Source of the DNA: an uncultured Blautia sp.
GTDB lineage: Bacteria; Bacillota; Clostridia; Lachnospirales; Lachnospiraceae
Reading direction: 5' to 3'
Assembly (NCBI GenBank): GCA_937893675.1
Contig: CALBGI010000001.1
Location: 1-47,159, forward strand
Length of the DNA: 47,159 bases
Shown: one piece after another, positions 34,836 to 44,042 of the stretch
How the letters are laid out: every line of letters begins with the position of its first letter
Numbering within the stretch: the stretch's first letter is position 1
Program-made: the position numbers and the translations under genes
Notes under the pieces: model-generated
Told to the model about the DNA's origin: nothing
The model's input: only the letters and a program-made list of their open reading frames with translations
Databases searched by the model: none

Positions 34836-36230
34836 TTACAGCTTCTTTGCCTTTTCAAACACTTCGTCAATGGTTCCAGAGAACAGGAAACAGCTCTCCG
34901 GAATATCGTCACATTCACCGTCCAGGATCATGCGGAAACCACGGATGGTCTCTTTCAGAGGAACATACTGTCCCGGCATACCGGTAAACTGTTCTGCCAC
35001 GGAAAAGCTCTGTGACAGGAAACGCTGCACCTTGCGGGCGCGGTTTACGGTCTGCTTATCCTCTTCGGAAAGCTCGTCCATACCCATGATTGCAATAATA
35101 TCCTGCAGCTCCTTGTAACGCTGCAGAACCTGCTGTACTCTCCGGGCCGTCTCGTAATGCTCTGTTCCCACAACCTCCGGGGAAAGAATACGGCTGCTGG
35201 ATTCCAGCGGGTCCACTGCCGGATAAATACCCTGGCTGGCAATATCACGGGACAAAACGGTCGTGGCATCCAGGTGGCTGAACGTAGTCGCCGGAGCCGG
35301 GTCCGTCAGGTCGTCCGCAGGCACGTAAACCGCCTGCACCGAAGTGATAGAGCCTTTGCGGGTGGATGTGATACGCTCCTGAAGAGCGCCCATCTCCGTG
35401 GCAAGCGTGGGCTGATAGCCTACAGCTGAGGGCATACGTCCCAGCAGCGCGGAAACCTCGGATCCCGCCTGGGTAAAACGGAAAATATTATCAATGAAGA
35501 GCAGCACATCCTGATTTTTTACATCACGGAAATATTCCGCCATGGTCAGTCCGGAAAGGCCGACACGCATACGCGCTCCCGGCGGCTCGTTCATCTGTCC
35601 GTAAACCAGAGCGGTCTTGTCGATAACGCCGCTCTCCTTCATCTCATTGTAAAGGTCGTTGCCTTCACGGGTACGCTCTCCAACGCCGGTAAATACAGAA
35701 AGTCCGCCATGAGCTGTCGCAACATTATGGATCAGCTCCATGATCAGTACGGTTTTTCCTACGCCCGCACCGCCGAACAGACCAATTTTACCGCCCTTTG
35801 CGTAAGGACAGATCAAATCCACGACCTTGATCCCGGTCTCCAGGATTTCTGTGGCCGGCATCTGGTCCTCATATGCAGGCGCCGGACGGTGAATAGCCCA
35901 GCGCTGCTCTGTCTTTGGAGCCGGCATGTTGTCTACCGGTTCCCCCAAAAGATTGAACACACGGCCCAGGCATTCTTCTCCAACCGGAACTGCAATGGGT
36001 TCTCCGGTATCCACAGCCTTGGTGCCGCGCACCAGACCGTCCGTGGAATTCATGGCAATACAGCGGACCGTATTGTCACCCACCTGCTGCGCAACCTCGG
36101 CAACCAGCCGTGCGCCTTTGTTGTCAATTTCAATGGCATTGAGAAGTGCGGGCAGCTCGTCATGGGCAAAACGAATGTCCAAAACAGGGCCGATCACCTG
36201 CACGACCTCGCCAATGTGTTTTTCGCTCAT
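34836..36230 (-). CDS. atpD: ATP synthase F1 beta subunit
   Basis: 464 aa catalytic subunit. Walker A GGAGVGKT (163-170), GERTREGNDLY, the VALVYGQMNEPPGAR-type segment and the Walker B region LLFIDNIFRFTQAGSE are present. This is the most conserved part of F1. Ribosome site AAGGAG lies 10 nt upstream. A 70-bp gap separates it from atpG. Confidence 0.99.
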   Translation of the reverse strand: MSEKHIGEVVQVIGPVLDIRFAHDELPALLNAIEIDNKGARLVAEVAQQVGDNTVRCIAMNSTDGLVRGTKAVDTGEPIAVPVGEECLGRVFNLLGEPVDNMPAPKTEQRWAIHRPAPAYEDQMPATEILETGIKVVDLICPYAKGGKIGLFGGAGVGKTVLIMELIHNVATAHGGLSVFTGVGERTREGNDLYNEMKESGVIDKTALVYGQMNEPPGARMRVGLSGLTMAEYFRDVKNQDVLLFIDNIFRFTQAGSEVSALLGRMPSAVGYQPTLATEMGALQERITSTRKGSITSVQAVYVPADDLTDPAPATTFSHLDATTVLSRDIASQGIYPAVDPLESSSRILSPEVVGTEHYETARRVQQVLQRYKELQDIIAIMGMDELSEEDKQTVNRARKVQRFLSQSFSVAEQFTGMPGQYVPLKETIRGFRMILDGECDDIPESCFLFSGTIDEVFEKAKKL

Positions 36231-36300
36231 TTTTATGAATCTCCTTTTTCTGCTTATAGCCTTGGGCAGTGCTGTCCGCTCTTAAGCGGTGCAACGCTTT

Positions 36301-37167
36301 TTATACGCCCTCCGCACCTGCAACAATCTCCGTGATCTCCTGCGTGATGCTGGCCTGACGCGCCCGGTTGTAATACAGGTTCAGCTGGTCGATCATCTCT
36401 CCAGCATTCTTGGTGGCAGCATCCATCGCCGTTCTTCTGGCCGCAAGCTCGCTGGCCAGACTTTCGCAGATGCCGCCGTAAATCAGCCCTGCCAGATATT
36501 CCGGCACAATGGCGTTGAATACCTCCGTGCTGTTCGGCTCATAGAGGATCAGCTCGCGAAAACCTGCTTTTGGCGGTTCCTCCGGCTGCTCTTTTGCAAT
36601 GTCCGTAAGCGGAAGCACGGGAAACACGCCCGGCTGCTGAGACAGCATGGAAACAAAGTTGGTATAACACAATTCAATATGACCGAATCTGCCGTCCCGG
36701 AATTCCCTGCACAAAACACTTGCCATTTCGTAGCAGTCCGCCACCGACACATCTGCGATCTCCCCGAATGCATCCGTGAGAATTTCAAGCTTCCTGCGGC
36801 TGCAGTATTCCACAGCCTTCTTTCCAATGGGAAGCACCACATAATCTCTGCCTGCGCTTTCCGTCTCCAGACATTTGAACAGATTGGCATTATACCCGCC
36901 TGCCAGCCCCCGGTCGCCTCCGATCAGCACATAGCAGTATCTGGGGCTCTGGGCCTCCTTCGCATAGACAGAGGTGAAGTCCGTATTCTCTCTCGCAATA
37001 TTCTGCAGGGTTTCATGGAGCGTCTTAAAATACGGCCGGCAGGTCTCCGCCCGCTCTTTTGCTTTACGCAGCTTGGAGGATGCCACAAGTTCCATTGCTT
37101 TGGTAATCTGCATGGTGCTCTGCACACTCTTGATCCGCAGTTTTACCGCTTTCATGTTTGCAGCCAT
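36301..37167 (-). CDS. atpG: ATP synthase F1 gamma subunit
   Basis: 288 aa rotor stalk. The N-terminal helix (KAVKLRIKSVQSTMQITKAMELVASSKLRKA) and the C-terminal helix (ARRTAMDAATKNAGEMIDQLNLYYNRARQASITQEITEI) form the coiled coil, with a Rossmann-like middle (GGDRGLAGGYNANLF). AGGAGG precedes the ATG. Confidence 0.98.
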   Translation of the reverse strand: MAANMKAVKLRIKSVQSTMQITKAMELVASSKLRKAKERAETCRPYFKTLHETLQNIARENTDFTSVYAKEAQSPRYCYVLIGGDRGLAGGYNANLFKCLETESAGRDYVVLPIGKKAVEYCSRRKLEILTDAFGEIADVSVADCYEMASVLCREFRDGRFGHIELCYTNFVSMLSQQPGVFPVLPLTDIAKEQPEEPPKAGFRELILYEPNSTEVFNAIVPEYLAGLIYGGICESLASELAARRTAMDAATKNAGEMIDQLNLYYNRARQASITQEITEIVAGAEGV

Positions 37168-37187
37168 CTTGGTTCCTCCTAATCACT

Positions 37188-38717
37188 TTATTTTTCAGGT
37201 CTTGCATTCAGAAAATTTTCTGTATAGCTTTCAAGAGCCGCTTTCAGCCGGTTCTCCGTCTCTTCCTCCAGCTTACCTGTGGAGCGGATCTCCTGCATGG
37301 CCGCCGCGCCCTCTGCATCGGTATCCAGGTAGGTAAAGAGTCCTGCCTCATACTCCCGCACATCCTCCACTGCAACGGCAGAAAGGATTCCCTTGGTCAC
37401 CGCATAGAGGATAGCTACCTGCTTCTCCACCGCAACCGGCTCGTTCTGATTCTGTTTCAGCACCTCCACAATGCGGGCGCCCTGCTCCAGACGCGCCTTG
37501 GTGTCCGCATCCAGATCAGACCCAAACTGCGCGAAGCTCTGCAGCTCGCGGTACTGAGAATAAATAAGCTTCAGCGTACCGGCAACCTTCTTCATCGCTT
37601 TGATCTGTGCATTTCCTCCCACTCGGGATACCGAAATGCCCGGGTTTACCGCCGGCATAACACCGGAGTGGAAAAGCTCTGTCTCCAGGAAGATCTGACC
37701 GTCGGTAATGGAAATTACGTTGGTCGGAATATAGGCGGAAACATCGCCCGCCTGCGTTTCAATAATGGGCAGCGCAGTAAGCGAACCGCCTCCATGCTCC
37801 TCGTCCAGCTTCGCCGCACGCTCCAGAAGTCTGGAGTGGAGGTAGAATACATCTCCCGGATACGCCTCACGTCCCGGCGGACGGCGTATCAGCAGGGAAA
37901 GTGCACGGTAGGCTACCGCATGCTTGCTCAGATCGTCGTAGATGATCAGCACATGTTTGCCCTTGTTCATAAAATACTCGCCCATTGCACAGCCGGAGTA
38001 GGGTGCAATGTACTGCAGCGGACTCGCCTCAGAGGCAGTCGCCGCCACAACCATAGTGTAATCCATAGCACCGTTCTTCGTCAGAGTTTCCACCAGTGTT
38101 GCCACGGTAGAACGTTTCTGCCCGATCGCAACGTAGATACAGATCACATCCTTGCCTTTCTGGTTGATGATCGTGTCCACAGCCAGGGTCGTCTTTCCGG
38201 TCTGGCGGTCGCCAATGATCAGTTCCCGCTGCCCGCGGCCAATAGGCACCATGGAGTCAATGGCCTTGATACCTGTCTGGAGAGGTTCATGTACAGAACG
38301 TCTCTCGCAGATTCCGGGCGCCGGACTCTCAATCGGGCGAAACTCCTCTGTCACAATGGGGCCTGCCCCGTCAATAGGCTGTCCCAGTGCATTGACTACG
38401 CGGCCAATCATTTTGTCACCTACCGGAACCGATACGACTTTTCCGGTACGTTTTACGGTCTGACCCTCGCCGATGTTTTCATCGGAACCAAATAATACGA
38501 TGGATACACTGTTTTCTTCCAGGTTCTGAGCCATGCCGTAGCTTCCGTCCTCAAACTCCAGAAGCTCTCCGGCCATGCAGTTCACAAGACCGCTGGCTCT
38601 GGCAATACCGTCGCCCACCATCAAAATGGTACCTGTCTCATTCTGCTGAATGACATTCTCGTAATATTTGATCTGACTTCGGATGACCTTGGATATTTCT
38701 TCAGGTTTTAATTGCAT
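37188..38717 (-). CDS. atpA: ATP synthase F1 alpha subunit
   Basis: 509 aa non-catalytic nucleotide-binding subunit. Walker A GDRQTGKT (169-176), Walker B-like VLIIYDDLSKHAVAYR, then RPPGREAYPGDVFYLHSRLLERAAKL. Length and motifs are standard. It lies 17 bp after atpH. Confidence 0.99.
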   Translation of the reverse strand: MQLKPEEISKVIRSQIKYYENVIQQNETGTILMVGDGIARASGLVNCMAGELLEFEDGSYGMAQNLEENSVSIVLFGSDENIGEGQTVKRTGKVVSVPVGDKMIGRVVNALGQPIDGAGPIVTEEFRPIESPAPGICERRSVHEPLQTGIKAIDSMVPIGRGQRELIIGDRQTGKTTLAVDTIINQKGKDVICIYVAIGQKRSTVATLVETLTKNGAMDYTMVVAATASEASPLQYIAPYSGCAMGEYFMNKGKHVLIIYDDLSKHAVAYRALSLLIRRPPGREAYPGDVFYLHSRLLERAAKLDEEHGGGSLTALPIIETQAGDVSAYIPTNVISITDGQIFLETELFHSGVMPAVNPGISVSRVGGNAQIKAMKKVAGTLKLIYSQYRELQSFAQFGSDLDADTKARLEQGARIVEVLKQNQNEPVAVEKQVAILYAVTKGILSAVAVEDVREYEAGLFTYLDTDAEGAAAMQEIRSTGKLEEETENRLKAALESYTENFLNARPEK

Positions 38718-38734
38718 GATTCCATTCCCATCCT

Positions 38735-39274
38735 TTAAACAATTATTTCATTCAGTTTTCTGGAGAGCCCTGACAGACGTCCCTGTACTGTTCCATCCAG
38801 CAGTTTTCCTTCCAGCTCCACCTTAAGCCCCGCCACCACGGAGGGATCCTGTTTCTGTATCAGGGAGATTTTCTTTCCGCTGATACCTTCAAGCTTCTCC
38901 GTAAGGGCCGCCATCTGCCTGTCACTTAAGACAACCGCAGTCGTTACCACTGCCTGGGCAATGCCGTGGTCCAGATTATAGCGCCGTGTAAATTCCTCCA
39001 GGCATCCCGCAAATTCTCCGAGAAGCTCGCGTTCACACAGCAGTTTCAAAAAATTCAGCAGATATTTTTCTATTTGTCCGCCAAAGGCAGTATCCAGAAG
39101 TCCCGTTCTCTCCTTCTTCGGAATGGAGGGTTCTCCCAGAAGACGTACATACTCCGGATTTTCCCGGAACAGCCGCCCTGCCTCTGTCATCTGCTCAAGA
39201 ACAATATCTGTGAGCTGTTCTTCGGCAGCAAGGTCATACAGGCTGCCTCCATACAGTCTGGCAGTCTGTGTCAT
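38735..39274 (-). CDS. atpH: ATP synthase F1 delta subunit
   Basis: 179 aa, mostly helical stator cap linking F1 to the b dimer. N-terminal ARLYGGSLYDLAAEEQ and C-terminal SLIQKQDPSVVAGLKVELEGKLLDGTVQGRLSGL are typical. Its ATG overlaps the atpF stop by 4 nt, implying translational coupling. Confidence 0.95.
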   Translation of the reverse strand: MTQTARLYGGSLYDLAAEEQLTDIVLEQMTEAGRLFRENPEYVRLLGEPSIPKKERTGLLDTAFGGQIEKYLLNFLKLLCERELLGEFAGCLEEFTRRYNLDHGIAQAVVTTAVVLSDRQMAALTEKLEGISGKKISLIQKQDPSVVAGLKVELEGKLLDGTVQGRLSGLSRKLNEIIV

Positions 39275-39774
39275 GATGCCTCACCTACATTCGAAATAAA
39301 CTCGTCGATCAGTTTCGCGTGGTCTTCCTCGTTGAGCTCACGCTCAATGACTTTTCCTGCAATCTCCATTGCCATGCCGCCAATTTCATCCTTGATCTCA
39401 TTGACTGCTTTTCTCTTCTCCTGCGCAATGTCGCTCTCTGCCTTGGCCTTTAAGGCTGCCGCCTGCTGGGAAGCATCCCGGAGCATTTCCTCACTCTGGA
39501 GCGTTGCGGTTTTCTGTGCAGTTGCCAGGATCTCTCCGGCTTTCGCCTTCGCTTCCTGCATGTTCTGCTCATATTCCGCTTTCATGGCCTCTGCCTCATC
39601 CTTCGCCTTTACGGCATCCTGAATCTGGGCGTCCGCCAGTGCTTTTCGCTTTTCCAGCATGGCATTGATAGGCTTAAACAGAAAACGTTTGATGAGATAC
39701 ACCTGTATAAACAGGTTGCATATCATTGCAATGAAAGTCCACGGCACAATGCTTACTAATTCCTGTACTTCCAT
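39271..39774 (-). CDS. atpF: ATP synthase Fo b subunit
   Basis: 167 aa. One N-terminal membrane helix (about 10-30, VPWTFIAMICNLFIQVYLIKRF) is followed by a long Ala/Glu/Lys-rich coiled coil (35-160) that forms the peripheral stalk. It overlaps atpH by 4 nt. Confidence 0.95.
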   Translation of the reverse strand: MEVQELVSIVPWTFIAMICNLFIQVYLIKRFLFKPINAMLEKRKALADAQIQDAVKAKDEAEAMKAEYEQNMQEAKAKAGEILATAQKTATLQSEEMLRDASQQAAALKAKAESDIAQEKRKAVNEIKDEIGGMAMEIAGKVIERELNEEDHAKLIDEFISNVGEAS

Positions 39775-39805
39775 GATCGTAGCCTCCTGTCAGAATCGTT
39801 GTTTC

Positions 39806-40084
39806 TCAGCTCAGGAAATTCATAAACATGCCCGGCGCAACAAAGATCAGAAGAAGGCCGGTAACAAAACCGTAAATACCTGTAGTCTCTGCAATGGCAC
39901 AGCCCAGAAGCATGGTGGAAGTCACATCTCCCTTACATTCCGGCTGACGTCCGATCGCTTCAAGCGCCTTCGCAACCGCGTTACCTTCACCGATACCAGG
40001 TCCGATACCGGCGATCAGAGCACATCCTGCACCAATCGCGCATCCTGCAAGTGCAATACCTTTCGCAAGCAACTGAAAATCCAT
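39806..40084 (-). CDS. atpE: ATP synthase Fo c subunit with two-carboxylate Na+-type motif
   Basis: 92 aa hairpin of two membrane helices from the ATG at 40084 (AGGAGG upstream). Helix 1 ends GPGIGEGNAVAKALEAIGRQPE, with Glu33 where Na+ rings such as Ilyobacter have Gln32. Helix 2 has AIAETTGIYG (Glu66, Thr67, Thr68). Two glutamates plus a Thr/Ser ligand is the pattern described for Fusobacterium-type Na+ rings, so Na+ coupling is likely. Confidence 0.93.
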   Translation of the reverse strand: MDFQLLAKGIALAGCAIGAGCALIAGIGPGIGEGNAVAKALEAIGRQPECKGDVTSTMLLGCAIAETTGIYGFVTGLLLIFVAPGMFMNFLS

Positions 40085-40130
40085 AATAAAATCCTCCTGT
40101 GAAATATAATTTTTTATTAAATTTTGACTT

Positions 40131-40889
40131 TTACTCTTCCGCCGCGTTGGCAATGTACATTACCGTCAGCATACAGAAAATGAACGCCTGCATCACGCCG
40201 GAGAACCAGTCAAAGTAAACCGACAGGATCGCAGGAATTCCCACATCCAAAATGGGAATCTTTGAGAGCACATCTCCCACAATGCCGGGAAGCAGCCCCA
40301 GAAGCGCGGAACTGGCAACTGCCAGAGCGCCGTAAATCAGTCCGTTGATAACCACGCCGGACAAAATATTTCCAAAATGTCGGCAGGCCATACTTACCGG
40401 AGTGGCAAGCTCAGAAAGCACATTAAAGGGGGTCATGATCGCAATGGGTGTAGTGAACCCTTTGAGATACCCTCCCACGCCGCCGGTCTTGATCTTCTGC
40501 GCTGTGATCATGACAAATACCACAACTGCCCAGGCCGCCTCTGTAGACAGATCCGCCGTAGGGCTCCTGAGTCCCACAAGACTGATCAGGTTGGACACCA
40601 CGCTGGTGGCAAACAATGCTGCCACAAAAGGTATCAAATGGCGGAATTTCTCACCCATGTTGCCCACCACGAATTTGTTCGCCATCTCCACCAGCATCTC
40701 CGCAAACGCCTGACGCTTGGAGATGTTTTCCACCTTCAGGTCATGGGTCAGCCAGATGCAGACTCCTGTGATCAGCGCCATGACGATCCAGCTTACCACG
40801 ATGGTTTCGCTGAGCTTAAAATCTCCCAGAATGGGGATGTCCGTGGGCAAGGTAAAGAATATTTTTGCTCCCGAAATGTCTAATTCCAT
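40131..40889 (-). CDS. atpB: ATP synthase Fo a subunit
   Basis: 252 aa polytopic stator channel. The essential Arg170 lies in MACRHFGNILSG. Other conserved helices include VLSELATPVSM and DWFSGVMQAFIFCMLTVMYIANA. AGGAGG precedes the ATG. It lies between atpI and atpE. Confidence 0.97.
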   Translation of the reverse strand: MELDISGAKIFFTLPTDIPILGDFKLSETIVVSWIVMALITGVCIWLTHDLKVENISKRQAFAEMLVEMANKFVVGNMGEKFRHLIPFVAALFATSVVSNLISLVGLRSPTADLSTEAAWAVVVFVMITAQKIKTGGVGGYLKGFTTPIAIMTPFNVLSELATPVSMACRHFGNILSGVVINGLIYGALAVASSALLGLLPGIVGDVLSKIPILDVGIPAILSVYFDWFSGVMQAFIFCMLTVMYIANAAEE

Positions 40890-40923
40890 ACACGCCTCAC
40901 CTCCTTACTGTAAGCAGAATCCG

Positions 40924-41340
40924 CTATTTCTTTTTAAAAACAATGCTGTGGATCTTTATTCCAAGACTTGGAAACAACAGCGGCAAAATCCCCGCCGCAA
41001 ACTGAAAGCATGGAAGCGCAATGGCTGCCACCACCCACAGCATCTGCAAAAGCATCCGCTGGGAATAGCTGGCCTTCATTTTCATGCGCGCCGCGTCCTC
41101 GTCCGCACTTGCCGCAACCTTCTGGACCGTAAGGCCCATAAGGAAAAAATTCAGCACAGCGATCAGGCCGCCGCCGATCCCGCCAAGAAAAACCGTATAA
41201 TCAAAGGGAACTTTCTCCGGCATGACGCCGTGAAGAATACCGAAAATCACCCACATCAGCACCGCGCCAATGGCTGTATACACTGCCACATGCCCGGTTT
41301 CTTTTTTTACTGCCGGCTGTACTTCACCAAATATGCTCAT
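40924..41340 (-). CDS. atpI: ATP synthase subunit I-like protein
   Basis: 138 aa with four hydrophobic helices (VYTAIGAVLMWVIFGILHGV, TVFLGGIGGGLIAVLNFFLMG, and two more near 95-125), matching PF03899 AtpI. AtpI helps c-ring assembly and stability in other bacteria, especially with Na+ rings. The position before atpB supports the call even though the sequence is weakly conserved. Confidence 0.85.
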   Translation of the reverse strand: MSIFGEVQPAVKKETGHVAVYTAIGAVLMWVIFGILHGVMPEKVPFDYTVFLGGIGGGLIAVLNFFLMGLTVQKVAASADEDAARMKMKASYSQRMLLQMLWVVAAIALPCFQFAAGILPLLFPSLGIKIHSIVFKKK

Positions 41341-41379
41341 CCTCTCGCCCTGTCAACCTTTCCGTTTTTGCTGGATATC

Positions 41380-41646
41380 TCAGAGATGCCGGTTAAAGGA
41401 AACCCGCTTTTTCTCTTTGTCTCTTTTCTTTTCCCGCTTCATCACAGCCAGATATGCCTTGTAGCCCACCATTGCGGAGCCACCCATCCCGAAGAAAAAT
41501 CCCGGAATGAACACCCAGCCTCCCACGCCCATGTGAACGTTCAGCCACCAGCACAGCGCCAGACACATCAGAAGCGGCATGATAAAGGAAAGGCCAAGCT
41601 GTGTCAGCATGGTAAGATTTTTCAACGTACTTGTCCACTGCTTCAA
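41380..41646 (-). CDS. AtpZ-like protein, first gene of the ATP synthase operon
   Basis: 88 aa starting at TTG (41646-41644) with AGGAGG 8 nt upstream. Two membrane helices (LGLSFIMPLLMCLALCWWL and VGGWVFIPGFFFGMGGSAM) and a basic C-terminal tail fit AtpZ/PF09527, a small protein often encoded just ahead of atpI and proposed to act with it in Mg2+/Ca2+ transport or assembly. No ATG alternative gives a sensible protein. Confidence 0.8.
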   Translation of the reverse strand: MKQWTSTLKNLTMLTQLGLSFIMPLLMCLALCWWLNVHMGVGGWVFIPGFFFGMGGSAMVGYKAYLAVMKREKKRDKEKKRVSFNRHL

Positions 41647-41687
41647 AGCCCGTGCCTCCTAAAATTTTTTGTATGGAATTAAAAAAT

Positions 41688-41716
41688 ATCATACTTCATT
41701 TCCACAGAAATGTCCA
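41688..41716 (-). promoter_or_regulatory. Promoter of the ATP synthase operon
   Basis: On the minus strand: TGGACA (41716-41711), 17 bp, TATGAT (41693-41688). It lies between the binding-protein gene and the AtpZ-like gene. Confidence 0.65.
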
Positions 41717-41744
41717 GTATTACTCAGGAAATCCTCCGCAGTTT

Positions 41745-42860
41745 TCAGTAAATATAGCTGTCAAACGCCGGATTTTCAATATTTTCTGCATCTATCCACA
41801 CGGGTTCCAGAATTACATTCCTGTCTTCCTCCGGCAGCTCCTCCACAGATACCCTCAGAGCGGCCCATATGGTCTGATATCCGATGGCATACGGATTCTG
41901 GGAAACAATCCCCAGCTCCTCGCCTGCAAGAACCGCCTCCTGCTGCCGCTTCGTGCCGTCCACGCCCACCAGCACGGGAGTCGGACTTCCCTCCGCCTTT
42001 TCCAAGTTCAGATATAAGTCTGCCATATCCGCATTGCTGCAGAAAATCCCCGCCAGGGTGGGATGAAGGGTCAAAACGCCCTGTATGGCTGCGTTCATAT
42101 CCTTCACTTCGTCCTGATAGACCATTTCCACGATCTCAATATCCGGATATTTGGCGATCTCCTCCGTAAAGCCCAGGATCCGCTCCTGGATGCTCTGCGT
42201 TTTTTCCTGTACAGAGAGAACGGCTATCTTTCCCTTCTCTCCAATCGCCTGTACCAGCTTCTCCGCCGCCATTTTTCCCAGCTGTATATTATCGGTTCCG
42301 CAGTAAGCCGCAACCAGCTCCGATTCGCTGACATTGGAATCAAAGGCCACCACGGGTATTCCATTCTCCATTGCAGTCTCCAGCTGCGCCTGACAGGAAT
42401 TCATATCCCCGGCGGACAGACAGAGTACGTCCGGATTCTCGGAAAGTACTGCGTCCAACGTGTTGATCTGGGTCTCCACATCCGTTTCATCATCTGGTCC
42501 TTCAAATGTCATGGAAACCTGTTCCTCTTTCTCAAAGCCGTAGGCAACGTTCACATCACGGACCGCATCCTTCATACCCTGATGGATCTGCTTCCAGTAG
42601 CTTCCTTTTGTGTTTTTGCTCACTACCGCAATATGCGTTCCCGCCTGTATGGGGACAGCCGTGTCAATCTCTGGAACATCCGGATTTTCCGGCTCCTGCG
42701 CTTCTTCCAAAGCCGCATCCTCTGCAGCGGCCTCGGATTCTGCCTGGGTTTCTTCCTGGCCTGCCGCCAGAATTTCCTGCTCCTTCTCCTGTCCAGAAAC
42801 GCCTGCCAGTATCCCCGCTGATGCCAGAAATGCCATAAATACAGCCGTTTTCCTCTTCAT
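41745..42860 (-). CDS. Orphan sugar-type substrate-binding protein without lipobox cysteine
   Basis: 371 aa from the ATG at 42860 (AAAGGAG 6 nt upstream). A hydrophobic signal sequence ends in LAGVSG, where a lipoprotein would read LAGC, so no lipid anchor is predicted. An acidic Glu/Gln/Ala-rich stretch (about 24-70) precedes a PF13407 periplasmic-binding fold (HIAVVSKNTKGSYWKQIHQGMKDA, then ENGIPVVAFDSN, then PVLVGVDGTKRQ). Relatives bind ribose, AI-2 or similar sugars. No ABC permease or ATPase gene lies next to it, so its partner is unknown. Confidence 0.8.
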   Translation of the reverse strand: MKRKTAVFMAFLASAGILAGVSGQEKEQEILAAGQEETQAESEAAAEDAALEEAQEPENPDVPEIDTAVPIQAGTHIAVVSKNTKGSYWKQIHQGMKDAVRDVNVAYGFEKEEQVSMTFEGPDDETDVETQINTLDAVLSENPDVLCLSAGDMNSCQAQLETAMENGIPVVAFDSNVSESELVAAYCGTDNIQLGKMAAEKLVQAIGEKGKIAVLSVQEKTQSIQERILGFTEEIAKYPDIEIVEMVYQDEVKDMNAAIQGVLTLHPTLAGIFCSNADMADLYLNLEKAEGSPTPVLVGVDGTKRQQEAVLAGEELGIVSQNPYAIGYQTIWAALRVSVEELPEEDRNVILEPVWIDAENIENPAFDSYIY

Positions 42861-42965
42861 CTTTGTCTCCTTTGCATAGTACATTTACATTTACTTTAAA
42901 TTATCCTAACAATACACTGTTTTCTCTTTTCCGTCCATAGATTTAATACTTTTTTCACATTTTTT

Positions 42966-43988
42966 TCAATCCCATACATCCCATTCCCGCCCAATCTCAT
43001 AGGCCGTGGAAAAAGACAGCGGCCCCAGGATCACGCCCCAGCCGCCGAACAGGAAAAACCCGAGATATACCGACGCAATGACTGCAATCGGTGATATTCC
43101 AAGCCTTCCGCCCAAAAGCCTTGGCTCAAGAAATTCCCGCACAAAGCTGGTCGCCACATCCAGAAGTACGCAGCCGGCTGCCATCCCCGGCTGTCCCCGG
43201 AGCAGATAATAAAACGCCGCCGGATAGAGAAAACTCCCGGTTCCCAGAAGCGGCAGCGCATCCAGCGCTCCCAGCACAAGCCCCTGGATCAAAAAGTATG
43301 GACTCTTCATCATCCAGAACCAGAGACTGCTCACCACCGCCACCAGCAGCATAATGACCGCCTGGGATTTCACATACACCACGGTGGTTTTCTGCAGACG
43401 TTTGATCACCCGCCGGGTTCCCACCAGCCAGGAATAATCCCATATTTTTTTCTGAAGTTTTTCAAAATCCCCGAGGATCAGCACAGTCAGAATAAATGTC
43501 ACGCCAAGTCCGGACAAAAACAGGATTCCTCCGCTTACCCATCCCTGAAGCTTTCTGAAAAAAACAGTTCCCAGCGCGGGAAGCTCCTCCCGGACAGACG
43601 CTCCCAGCGCGCGCAGACAGCCGTAGCTGTCCTGCCTTGCAATGCCAAAATCCTCTTCCAGCCGGACGCAGAGCCGCTCCAGAACATCCCCACAAAGCCG
43701 CAGCCAGTCCGGCAGATTCTCAAAGGCTGTCCCAAGCTGCGAAAACAATTCTCCGCCTCCCCAAAAAAGAACTGCACCTGCCGCACCGAAGAGGAGAAGC
43801 AAAAAAAGCGCCGCAGCCAGTCCTTTTTTTATCCTGATTTTCCTGTGCATCGCCGCAACTGCCGGGTGCAGCCACACCGCCAGAATCCAGGCCGCCAAAA
43901 AAGGGACTGCCGCCGGGAGCAGATAAGCATAACCCACATACACTCCCACGGCAATCCCAACCATTGTCAGACGTCGTTTCCATTCCAT
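42966..43988 (-). CDS. AI-2E family permease (PF01594)
   Basis: About 340 aa with six to eight membrane helices. The C-terminal half (SPYFLIQGLVLGALDALPLLGTG, FVREFLEPRLLGGRLG, GGWGVILGPLS) is the AI-2E/YtvI signature. A charged soluble segment (about 75-150) lies between helices, as usual. Members export or exchange quorum signals, Na+/H+ or are involved in sporulation (YtvI); the substrate is not predictable. Two ATGs 6 nt apart are possible; the inner one (43988) was used. Confidence 0.82.
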   Translation of the reverse strand: MEWKRRLTMVGIAVGVYVGYAYLLPAAVPFLAAWILAVWLHPAVAAMHRKIRIKKGLAAALFLLLLFGAAGAVLFWGGGELFSQLGTAFENLPDWLRLCGDVLERLCVRLEEDFGIARQDSYGCLRALGASVREELPALGTVFFRKLQGWVSGGILFLSGLGVTFILTVLILGDFEKLQKKIWDYSWLVGTRRVIKRLQKTTVVYVKSQAVIMLLVAVVSSLWFWMMKSPYFLIQGLVLGALDALPLLGTGSFLYPAAFYYLLRGQPGMAAGCVLLDVATSFVREFLEPRLLGGRLGISPIAVIASVYLGFFLFGGWGVILGPLSFSTAYEIGREWDVWD

Positions 43989-44003
43989 ATGCAAATCTCA
44001 TCA

Positions 44004-44027
44004 CCATACTTTTTTGTTTTAGTATGG
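44004..44027. promoter_or_regulatory. Dyad CCATACT-N10-AGTATGG upstream of the AI-2E-family gene
   Basis: Perfect 7-bp arms (44004-44010, 44021-44027), with a T-run on the plus strand beyond. It lies 10-40 nt upstream of the AI-2E-family start and may be an operator. Its T-run would otherwise serve a rightward transcript, but none is seen. Confidence 0.35.
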
Positions 44028-44042
44028 TTGTTTTTTCCAAAA

